A stretch of 64,000 bases of DNA from CAXNKH01 sp049296795 (GTDB taxonomy: Bacteria; Pseudomonadota; Gammaproteobacteria; Burkholderiales; Burkholderiaceae_C), in assembly GCA_049296795.1 (NCBI GenBank), contig JBAQTC010000030.1, positions 62,001 to 126,000 of the forward strand. The letters run 5' to 3'. Below the pieces are notes generated by a model that saw only the letters and a program-made list of their open reading frames with translations, made no database searches and was not told the origin of the DNA. Below are positions 17,208-25,415 of the stretch, piece after piece. The translations under genes and the position numbers were made by a program. Numbering within the stretch: the first letter of the stretch is position 1; each line of letters opens with the position of its first letter.

Positions 17208-18812
17208 ATGACGACTGATTCATCCGCCCTACTGGATTTTCCTTACACCTCGCAGCGCATGCCCTTGCTGGCGCGCAATGTGGTCAGCACTTCGCAGCCC
17301 CTGGCCTCAGCTGCCGGACTTTTGACACTGGCGCGTGGCGGCAACGCTGTCGATGCTGCGCTGGCCACTGCCATCACCCTGACGGTGGTTGAACCCTGCA
17401 TGAATGGAATTGGTGGCGATGCTTTTGCCATCATCTGGGATGGAAAGCAGATACACGGTCTCAACGCCAGCGGACGGGCCCCTCAAAAATGGACGCCCGA
17501 GTATTTTTCGCGTTACACGAGCATGCCGATGCGAGGCTGGGACTCGGTCACTGTCCCGGGAACGGTTTCGGCCTGGCGCGCTTTGTCGGACCGCTTTGGT
17601 GCGCTCCCTTTTGCTGAATTATTTGAGCCTGCACTGCGTTATGCCCGCAACGGTTACATGGTTTCTCCCACAGTACATCGGCAGTGGCAGGCGCAGGTGG
17701 CTGAGCTCCTGCCCCAACCCGGTTACCGCGAAGCATTTGCACCTCAGGGTCGCGCACCCCTGCCCGGCGAGCAATTCATTTGTCCCGGCCAGGCTAATAC
17801 ATTGGAGCGGATTGCAGCCAGCAAGGGCGACGATTTCTACCATGGTGAATTGGCTAAAGCGATTGCCGACCATGCACGCAACACCGGTGGGCTGATTGAC
17901 GAGGCTGATTTGGCTGCGCACCAAGCTGACTGGGTCGAACCGATCTCAATGCGCTACCGCGATCTGACGCTGCTTGAAATTGGCCCTAATGGTCAAGGTA
18001 TTGGCGCTTTGATGGCGCTGGGCATGCTCGAACATTTCGATCTCAAGGCCGCAGGCCTGGACAGCGCCCTGTCTCACCATTTGCAAATCGAGGCCATGAA
18101 ACTGGCGTTTGCCGACATGCAAGAATTTGTTGCCGATGCGAACAGCATGCGAGCGGTTGTCGCCAGCGATCTATTGAATCCGGCGTACCTGGCCCAGCGC
18201 GCTAAACTGATCAAGCCGGACCAAGCTTTGCCGGTTCGTCCGGGTTCACCGCACAACGGTGGCACGGTTTATCTGACCGCCGCTGATCAAAGCGGCATGA
18301 TGATTTCCTACATCCAGTCCAACTTCAAGGGATTTGGTTCGGGTGTAGTAGTTCCCAATACCGGTATTGCCTTGCAAAACCGCGGTGGCGGTTTCAATTT
18401 AACAGCAGGCCATCCCAATCAAGTGGCACCAGGCAAGCGCCCATTCCACACCATCATTCCTGGCTTTCTGATGCGTGGCGCAGCACCGCTGATGAGTTTT
18501 GGTGTGATGGGCGGATCGATGCAAGCGCAAGGGCACTTACAAGTCACCAGCCGGGTCGCTGACCACGGCCAGAACCCGCAAGCGGCCAGTGATGCGCCAC
18601 GCTGGCGCGTAATGGACGACAACAGCACAGTTGCGGTGGAGTGGAACTTTCCGAAAGAAGCGATTGAAGGTCTGATCGCCCGCGGCCACCGGGTTCGGGT
18701 CGCGCAACGCTTTGACAATGAATTCGGCTGTGCCCAACTCGCCATGAAAACCAGCCACGGTTACATCGCCGCATCCGACCACCGTAAGGATGGTTACCCA
18801 GTTGGGATGTGA
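17208..18812 (+). CDS. gamma-glutamyltransferase family protein
   Basis: 534 residues, Ntn-hydrolase that self-cleaves at a threonine, here the Thr of HNGGTVYLTAAD (about residue 351). Amino part has GGNAVDAALATAITLTVVEP and NGIGGDAFAIIW; the small subunit has RFPFHTI-like KRPFHTIIPGF. No signal peptide is visible, so it is of the cytoplasmic YwrD-like kind rather than the periplasmic Ggt; physiological substrate unknown. Confidence 0.92.
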   Translation: MTTDSSALLDFPYTSQRMPLLARNVVSTSQPLASAAGLLTLARGGNAVDAALATAITLTVVEPCMNGIGGDAFAIIWDGKQIHGLNASGRAPQKWTPEYFSRYTSMPMRGWDSVTVPGTVSAWRALSDRFGALPFAELFEPALRYARNGYMVSPTVHRQWQAQVAELLPQPGYREAFAPQGRAPLPGEQFICPGQANTLERIAASKGDDFYHGELAKAIADHARNTGGLIDEADLAAHQADWVEPISMRYRDLTLLEIGPNGQGIGALMALGMLEHFDLKAAGLDSALSHHLQIEAMKLAFADMQEFVADANSMRAVVASDLLNPAYLAQRAKLIKPDQALPVRPGSPHNGGTVYLTAADQSGMMISYIQSNFKGFGSGVVVPNTGIALQNRGGGFNLTAGHPNQVAPGKRPFHTIIPGFLMRGAAPLMSFGVMGGSMQAQGHLQVTSRVADHGQNPQAASDAPRWRVMDDNSTVAVEWNFPKEAIEGLIARGHRVRVAQRFDNEFGCAQLAMKTSHGYIAASDHRKDGYPVGM

Positions 18813-18816
18813 TGGG

Positions 18817-18838
18817 TCGGGAATTGGTCCCGATTCTG
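18817..18838. terminator. possible bidirectional terminator between convergent genes
   Basis: Stem TCGGGA/TCCCGA with an ATTGG loop at 18817-18833, right after the gamma-glutamyltransferase stop, followed by TTCTGTTATTT on the plus strand. The stem is short and the T tract is interrupted, so strength is uncertain. The facing gene ends at 18839. Confidence 0.4.
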
Positions 18839-20425
18839 TTATTTGCCGCTAATGCCAGTGAACTGGTAGGCCAGGGACAGGCCCATTACATTGGCTTTCA
18901 TAGGTCCGCCGAATGAATTGATCCGGCCAATTCCAGCCATCAAAGACAAGTCTTTGGAAATCCGATAGCCAAGCAATCCGTTGAATTGGCCGACCAGCCC
19001 CCCACCTACGGCCAATCCACCGCCACCAGCAGCGCCCAGCAGTGCTTCGGTCTCAACAAACCAATCCCCGTACACAGGCCAATGGCTACCAACGCCAATC
19101 TGACCTGTCATATAGGCACCCGCATTTCCAGCGTAAGCAGCGAGTCCCTGGCCGCTCAGGAACCAGACCGGGGTGAGGAAATAATCGAGCTGAACTCCCA
19201 GGTTGCTGACTGATTCGTCAACTGAGCGGTTGCGCCACTGCGGATCAGCTTTCAAATAAGTCTGATTGGCGAATCGAACTCTCAAATGATTTACGTCAAA
19301 CTCACCCAGGTCAGTCCAGGGTATGGGTCGTGCCGAAACCAGCGGCAATTCAAATAAATAATTGATTTTGAGGTCGGCACTGGTGGCTGCGAAGCTGCGT
19401 GATGGCGCTCGGACCTGGGCCAGCGTCAACTCCAGAGATGTGCGCGAGTTTAATTTTTTTTGCAGAGCAAAACCTGCGTCGAACAACAAGCCCCCACCCG
19501 TGTCTACACCACCTCCGCCAGCAGGACCAGTAACAAGATGAAACTTGAGACCCGTACTGTCAGAAATGGGCAGCCGGTATCCGAGCCCAGCAAGAATTTG
19601 CATGTAACCATTGCTCTGACCACCCATGGCACCTTCTGACTCGAGCTTGAGAAACCAATGAGGATCAAGGTAGCTAAGCCACTCCACGCCAAGCAAGGCC
19701 ATGCGCGGATGCTGAGGCAGGCCATCATCTCGCACCACCCCGGATTTGATCCTGTAATTGCGAGCCACAACTGCAAACTCATTGTTGCTTGATGCAAGGG
19801 TATTGCGACTCAGATCATTTTTGCTCGTCTTTTTATCTAGCCAACCCGTGGCTAACAGACTGTAAAAAGGGTAATCCAATTGCAGGTAAGGTTGGGTACT
19901 GGCAATAACACCGGATGGAAATCGGACATGGCTCAAACCAAAACCGTAGTTGCCATAGGCGGCTGACTCGTAAGTCAGGCCGATGTCACCGCGCAGCATT
20001 AACCCGCCACCAGACAATGTGTAGCCACCTCGCCCGCCCCCAGCGCCAACGAATAGACCGGTATGGCTGACCCAGGAAGAACTCAAGCGTTGCCTTAGTT
20101 CTCCCGCAACACCCAAGGTAATGAAGCCGCCACGTTCGCCGCGAACAGCACCATAAGAGCCTATTCCAAGACGCATTGAATCACTGACGTCAAATAACAA
20201 ATTTCCACCCAGCATTCCCATTTTTTCGGATCCGGGTAGCTTGAGTGTTTCGGTGTTTAAACGCCAGCTGCTAGGGACGGTCGTAATAGACGTGTGCTGT
20301 TCACTGGTACCCTGCGCAAAACTTTGACTAGGCTGCCAGACAGCAACAGCCAAATTGAGCAAAAAAACCAGTAAAAACAAACAAGCGTTTTGTTTTCTAC
20401 AAAGCTTAGGCAAGATAGGTGTCAT
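18839..20425 (-). CDS. unrecognised outer-membrane-like protein with three internal repeats
   Basis: 528 residues from ATG 20425 (TTG at 20440 is an alternative). A signal peptide with hydrophobic core CLFLLVFLLNLAVAVW ends near SFAQ. The mature part consists of three units of about 165-170 residues, each carrying a glycine-rich stretch: GAGGGRGGYTLSGGGL near 127, GPAGGGGVDTGGGLLFDAG near 300, GAAGGGGLAVGGGL near 464. Alternating hydrophobic/polar strands and the near-terminal LSLAYQF suggest a beta-barrel or surface protein. I know no family with this arrangement. It stands alone between ggt and purL. Confidence 0.75.
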   Translation of the reverse strand: MTPILPKLCRKQNACLFLLVFLLNLAVAVWQPSQSFAQGTSEQHTSITTVPSSWRLNTETLKLPGSEKMGMLGGNLLFDVSDSMRLGIGSYGAVRGERGGFITLGVAGELRQRLSSSWVSHTGLFVGAGGGRGGYTLSGGGLMLRGDIGLTYESAAYGNYGFGLSHVRFPSGVIASTQPYLQLDYPFYSLLATGWLDKKTSKNDLSRNTLASSNNEFAVVARNYRIKSGVVRDDGLPQHPRMALLGVEWLSYLDPHWFLKLESEGAMGGQSNGYMQILAGLGYRLPISDSTGLKFHLVTGPAGGGGVDTGGGLLFDAGFALQKKLNSRTSLELTLAQVRAPSRSFAATSADLKINYLFELPLVSARPIPWTDLGEFDVNHLRVRFANQTYLKADPQWRNRSVDESVSNLGVQLDYFLTPVWFLSGQGLAAYAGNAGAYMTGQIGVGSHWPVYGDWFVETEALLGAAGGGGLAVGGGLVGQFNGLLGYRISKDLSLMAGIGRINSFGGPMKANVMGLSLAYQFTGISGK

Positions 20426-20499
20426 GAAGGGTGACCTCAAAATTCGGACTGCTCAGGACAAGCCCAAAGATGAATACGCTCACTAAAAACAAGCTAACT

Positions 20500-23400
20500 T
20501 TAAGCCACCCACCTCCTGGCGTTTTCCCATAAGCGCAGCCAGGGGCTGAAGTCGTTGACGTCGCCGTTGGTCCAACTCATCTGGATGTTGCGAAACACCC
20601 GCTCCGGGTGCGGCATCATGGCGGTGAAACGGCCATCGGCGGTGGTGACTGCGGTTAGGCCCGCACGGCTACCGTTGGGGTTGTAAGGGTAGGCCTCGGT
20701 GGGTTGGCCGTGGTTATCGACAAAGCGCATGGCAGCGATGGCTTGGCTGGCGTTGCCGCGATGGGAGAAGTTGGCATAACCTTCGCCGTGCGCTACGGCG
20801 ATCGGCAAGCGGGTGCCGGCCATGCCTTGAAAAAACAAGCTGGGCGACTGCAGCACTTCTACCATCGACAGGCGGGCTTCGAACCGCTCGCTTTGGTTGG
20901 TCGTGAAGCGTGGCCAATCCTGGGCACCAGGAATGATGTCAGCCAATTCTGCGAACATCTGGCAGCCATTGCAAACCCCAAGACCAAACGTGTCAGACCG
21001 GCCAAAGAAGGATTTGAATTGATCGGCCAAGATCGGGTTGAATGTGATCGAGCGGGCCCAGCCTATACCTGCACCCAGGGTGTCGCCATAGCTGAAGCCA
21101 CCGCAAGCCACCACGCCTTTGAAGTCTTGCAGATGGGCTCGGCCCGATTGCAAATCACTCATGTGGACGTCAAAGGCCTCAAAACCCGCTTGGTTAAAAG
21201 CGTAAGCCATTTCCACGTGGGAATTAACGCCTTGCTCGCGCAGAACCGCTATGGCGGGTCGGCTCAGCATCAATGCTGGCGCAACTGGTACTGGCGGCGT
21301 CAAACTTAAGTGCTGGTGCAGCCCAGGATCGCTAGCCTCGCCGGCCACTGCGTGCTCGGCATCAGCGCCGGCCGGATTGTCGCGTTGCTGGCAAATCTTC
21401 CAACTCACACTGTCCCAAACCTGATGCAAATCTTGCAAACTCGCACTGAAAACAGTTTTCGCATCACGCCAAACTTGGATCTGATCCAAGCCGTTGCTCA
21501 AGTTAGCTGAACGCGGACGGGTTTTTCCAATGAAATGGCTGTGCTGGCTTAATCCGTGATCGCGCAGAGTTTGCATCACCTCGCTGCGTTGAGCCGTACG
21601 CACTTGCAATACGACGCCCAATTCTTCGTTGAATAAGGCTTTGAGCGTGAGTTCTTCGCGTCGAGCACTGACCTGGGTGGTCCAATTTTTACTGTCCCCG
21701 TGCTCGGCCAGGCTGTCGTTGATTCCGTCGCCCTGGGTCACCAGTAAATCGACATTAAGTGCCACCCCCACATGACCGGCAAAAGCCATTTCGCAAACTG
21801 CTGTGAACAGGCCACCATCGCTGCGGTCGTGGTAAGCCAAAATCTTACCCTGCTCGCGCAAGTGATTAACCGCATTAACCAAGTTGATCAGGTCCTGCGG
21901 CTGATCCAAATCCGGAACGGGGTCGCCGCTTTGGTTGCGCGTTTGCGCCAGGATGCTGCCACCCATTCGATTCTTGCCCCGACCCAGATCAATCAACACC
22001 AAGGTGGTGTCGGCTTCGCTGGCATCGAGTTGCGGTGTCAGCGTGCCACGAACGTCTTTCAGCGTGGCAAATGCGCTCACGATCAAAGAGACCGGTGAAC
22101 TGACTTTTTTGGCCTTTCCGTCGGATTCAAGCCATTGGGTGCGCATCGACAAAGAGTCTTTGCCCACAGGAATGGAGATACCCAGCTCGGGGCACAGTTC
22201 CATGGCTACTGCTTTGACCGTGGCGTACAGCGCTGCGTCTTCACCGTCTTCGCCACAGGCCGCCATCCAGTTGGCAGAGAGTTTGACCCGGGGCAATTCG
22301 ATCGGCGCGGCCAGCAAATTGGTAATGGCTTCAGCCACGGCCATGCGACCCGAGGCCGGCGCATTCGTGCTCGCCAGCGGTGTGCGCTCGCCCATGGCCA
22401 TGGCTTCGCCGGCAAAACCCACGAAGTCGGCCAGGGTCACGGCGCAATCGGCAACCGGGACCTGCCACGGACCGACCATCTGATCACGGTGAGTCAAACC
22501 GCCGACGGTCCGGTCGCCAATGGTGATGAGAAAACGTTTGGAAGCGACCGTCGGGTTGGACAGCACGGCGATGGCGGACTGTTCCAAGGAAACCCCAGTC
22601 CAGTCGATCGCTGTGAATGTCCGAACGATGCTGTGGACATCACGGTGCATTTTGGGTGGCTTGCCCAGCAAAACGTCCATCGGCATATCCACTGGGGAGG
22701 CTGCAGCAGCGTCTGCCAACACCAGTTGACGGTTATCTGTGGCGACTCCGACCACAGAAAATGGGCAACGTTCACGCGCACAGAATGCCTTGAACATGTC
22801 AAGTGATTCGGGGGCGATAGCCAGCACATAACGCTCTTGGCTTTCATTGCACCAGATTTCTTTGGGCGCCATGCCACTTTCTTCCAGCGGGACTGCGCGC
22901 AAATCAAAACGGGCACCACGGCCAGCGTCGTTGACCAGTTCGGGAAAAGCGTTACTCAGACCACCGGCACCGACGTCATGGATAGCCAGAATTGGATTGT
23001 CTGCACCGAGCACCCAGCACTGGTTGATGACCTCCTGCGCGCGTCGCTCGATTTCGGGATTGCCGCGCTGGACGGAATCAAAATCGAGTTGGGCTGCGTT
23101 GCTGCCGGTGGCCATCGAACTGGCAGCGCTACCACCCATGCCAATGCGCATTCCAGGACCGCCGAGCTGAATCAGTAAGCTGCCGGGAGGAAAAACGATT
23201 TTGTGCGTCATTGCCGCATCAATCACGCCCAAGCCGCCAGCAATCATGATCGGCTTGTGGTAGCCGCGCTGCAGACTGTCCACATCGGAGATGACCAGTT
23301 GCTCGTACTCGCGAAAATACCCCAGCAAATTGGGGCGACCAAACTCATTGTTAAAAGCGGCGCCTCCGAGCGGGCCCTCGGTCATGATTTGCAGTGGGCT

Positions 23401-24519
23401 GGCAATGTGATCTGGCTTGCCGTAATGAGTCGACTTAAGTTCCTGCGGATCTGGCCACAGCTTGGAGACCGTGAAGCCCGTGATGCCGGCTTTGGGCTTA
23501 GAGCCGCGTCCGGTCGCGCCTTCGTCCCGTATCTCACCTCCAGCGCCGGTCGATGCGCCGGGATAGGGGGAGATCGCCGTCGGGTGGTTATGCGTTTCCA
23601 CTTTCATCAGCACATGGTGAGTCGCGGACTCCCTTTGGTAGCTGGCGACCTTGGCTGGTGACGCGACGCCCGAGCTTGCAACAAAACGCTCAAGCACCGA
23701 ACCTTCCATCACCGATGAATTGTCCGAATAAGCCACCAGCATGTGCTGGGGGTGAGTTTGATGCGTGTGCCGGATCATGCCGAACATGCTCTTGTCTTGC
23801 GCTACGCCATCAATGGTGAATTGCGCGTTGAAAATCTTGTGTCGGCAGTGTTCACTATTGGCCTGTGCAAACATCATCAATTCGACATCGCTGGGGTTGC
23901 GCTGAAGCCCAGTAAAGGCCTGGACCAGGTAGTCGATTTCGTCGGAAGCCAAGGCCAGGCCAAACTCGGTATTGGCCGCTTCCAGCGCGGCTCGACCCAG
24001 GTTCAGGACATCAACGCTGACCATGGTCGCGGCATTGAGCTCGGTAAACAGATGCAAAGCTTGGTCGCGCTCGAACATCACGCTTTCGGTCATCCGGTCA
24101 TGCAATAAGTCAGCAACTTGCTGGCGCTGCGTCTGCGTCAAATGGGCTTGGCCCAGCAACGATGACTTCAAGCTGATGCGGTACTCAACAATGCGCTCGA
24201 CCCGGCGCAGCAGCAAACCACAGTTGCGGGCTATGTCGGTAGCTTTTGAAGCCCAGGGAGACACCGTACCAAAGCGTGGCGTGACAACGATCAATAGCCC
24301 ATCACTGGGGCCGTGGTAGGGCTCACCATAACGGAGCAGGGAAGCAAGTTGCTGCGTTAGCAGGGTTGAGGCTGCCTGCTCGGTGTTCACCAAATGGACA
24401 AAACGCGCGGAAATCCCGTTGATTTTGTCGTTGATGGCCTGCAATTGGGGCAAAAGTTGCTGGACACGAAAACTGCTCAGGGCGCTGCCGCCCTCGAATT
24501 GACTGATATGCAAGGTCAC
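20500..24519 (-). CDS. purL: phosphoribosylformylglycinamidine synthase
   Basis: Large single-chain PurL, 1339 residues, fourth step of purine synthesis: FGAR plus glutamine and ATP to FGAM. Amino-terminal PurS-like region, two AIRS-like ATP domains (QANSEHCRHKIF near 228; KVETHNHPTAISPYPGA near 300; GGSAASSM near 480), and a carboxy-terminal glutamine amidotransferase with the nucleophile in GLGVCNGCQMF and the histidine in MPHPERVF. Start is GTG at 24519. Divergent from map. Confidence 0.97.
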   Translation of the reverse strand: MTLHISQFEGGSALSSFRVQQLLPQLQAINDKINGISARFVHLVNTEQAASTLLTQQLASLLRYGEPYHGPSDGLLIVVTPRFGTVSPWASKATDIARNCGLLLRRVERIVEYRISLKSSLLGQAHLTQTQRQQVADLLHDRMTESVMFERDQALHLFTELNAATMVSVDVLNLGRAALEAANTEFGLALASDEIDYLVQAFTGLQRNPSDVELMMFAQANSEHCRHKIFNAQFTIDGVAQDKSMFGMIRHTHQTHPQHMLVAYSDNSSVMEGSVLERFVASSGVASPAKVASYQRESATHHVLMKVETHNHPTAISPYPGASTGAGGEIRDEGATGRGSKPKAGITGFTVSKLWPDPQELKSTHYGKPDHIASPLQIMTEGPLGGAAFNNEFGRPNLLGYFREYEQLVISDVDSLQRGYHKPIMIAGGLGVIDAAMTHKIVFPPGSLLIQLGGPGMRIGMGGSAASSMATGSNAAQLDFDSVQRGNPEIERRAQEVINQCWVLGADNPILAIHDVGAGGLSNAFPELVNDAGRGARFDLRAVPLEESGMAPKEIWCNESQERYVLAIAPESLDMFKAFCARERCPFSVVGVATDNRQLVLADAAAASPVDMPMDVLLGKPPKMHRDVHSIVRTFTAIDWTGVSLEQSAIAVLSNPTVASKRFLITIGDRTVGGLTHRDQMVGPWQVPVADCAVTLADFVGFAGEAMAMGERTPLASTNAPASGRMAVAEAITNLLAAPIELPRVKLSANWMAACGEDGEDAALYATVKAVAMELCPELGISIPVGKDSLSMRTQWLESDGKAKKVSSPVSLIVSAFATLKDVRGTLTPQLDASEADTTLVLIDLGRGKNRMGGSILAQTRNQSGDPVPDLDQPQDLINLVNAVNHLREQGKILAYHDRSDGGLFTAVCEMAFAGHVGVALNVDLLVTQGDGINDSLAEHGDSKNWTTQVSARREELTLKALFNEELGVVLQVRTAQRSEVMQTLRDHGLSQHSHFIGKTRPRSANLSNGLDQIQVWRDAKTVFSASLQDLHQVWDSVSWKICQQRDNPAGADAEHAVAGEASDPGLHQHLSLTPPVPVAPALMLSRPAIAVLREQGVNSHVEMAYAFNQAGFEAFDVHMSDLQSGRAHLQDFKGVVACGGFSYGDTLGAGIGWARSITFNPILADQFKSFFGRSDTFGLGVCNGCQMFAELADIIPGAQDWPRFTTNQSERFEARLSMVEVLQSPSLFFQGMAGTRLPIAVAHGEGYANFSHRGNASQAIAAMRFVDNHGQPTEAYPYNPNGSRAGLTAVTTADGRFTAMMPHPERVFRNIQMSWTNGDVNDFSPWLRLWENARRWVA

Positions 24520-24610
24520 TGTGCTGGCCTAGGGTGGGAAATGAAGCCTGATTTTAACTTCGCAGACGCCCTGCCTTCCCGGATTTGCGGTCAATGTGAT
24601 AATTCCCACC

Positions 24611-25414
24611 ATGACGATCACTTACAAAGACGCCCAAGGAATTGCGGGCATGCGCATTGCTGGCAGGCTGGCCTCGGAGGTCCTGGATTTCCTGACCCCC
24701 TATGTCAAGCCCGGTGTCACCACCAATGAACTCGACAAGCTGGCTCACGACTACATCACGGGCGTGCAACAGGCCATCCCAGCGCCCCTGAATTACACAC
24801 CCAAGGGCTATATTCCCTACCCCAAATCGATCTGTACTTCGATCAATCACCAGGTTTGCCATGGCATCCCCAACGACAAACCGCTTAAGAAAAGCGATAT
24901 CCTGAACATTGACGTCACGGTCATCAAAGACGGTTGGCACGGCGACACCAGTCGGATGTTCTTCGTTGGAGAGGCTTCGATTGCTGCCAAACGCTTGGCC
25001 GCCATCACTTACGACGCGATGTGGCATGGCATCGAGATGGTCAAGCCTGGCGCCTACCTTGGTGACATAGGCTGGGCGATTCAAAAGTTTGCTGAACACC
25101 AGGGTTTCAGCGTGGTTCGTGAGTTTTGTGGCCATGGCATCGGCCTGGTGTTTCATGAAGAACCCCAAGTCTTGCATTACGGCAAACCTGGAACGCTCGA
25201 ACAACTTAAACCCGGTATGACGTTCACCATCGAGCCCATGATCAACGCGGGTCGGCGTGACATCAAGGAGTTGGGTGACGGTTGGACCATTGTCACCAAG
25301 GATCACTCGCTCTCCGCCCAATGGGAGCACACCATCTTGGTGACCGAAACCGGCTACGAGGTGTTGACGTTGTCAGCCGGTAGCCCGCCACCCCCATCGT
25401 TTGTCACAGCCTGA
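24611..25414 (+). CDS. map: methionine aminopeptidase type I
   Basis: 267 residues from ATG 24611. Metal ligands: two aspartates in NIDVTVIKDGWHGDTSRMF, His in CGHGIGLVFHEEP, Glu in FTIEPMINAG and Glu in EHTILVTETG; substrate histidine in SINHQVCHGIPND. Removes the initiator methionine from new proteins. No ribosome site is seen before the ATG. A TGTGATAAT extended -10-like sequence ends at 24603, only seven bases before it. The reading frame of glnD begins at or just after its stop. Confidence 0.95.
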   Translation: MTITYKDAQGIAGMRIAGRLASEVLDFLTPYVKPGVTTNELDKLAHDYITGVQQAIPAPLNYTPKGYIPYPKSICTSINHQVCHGIPNDKPLKKSDILNIDVTVIKDGWHGDTSRMFFVGEASIAAKRLAAITYDAMWHGIEMVKPGAYLGDIGWAIQKFAEHQGFSVVREFCGHGIGLVFHEEPQVLHYGKPGTLEQLKPGMTFTIEPMINAGRRDIKELGDGWTIVTKDHSLSAQWEHTILVTETGYEVLTLSAGSPPPPSFVTA

Positions 25415-25415
25415 C

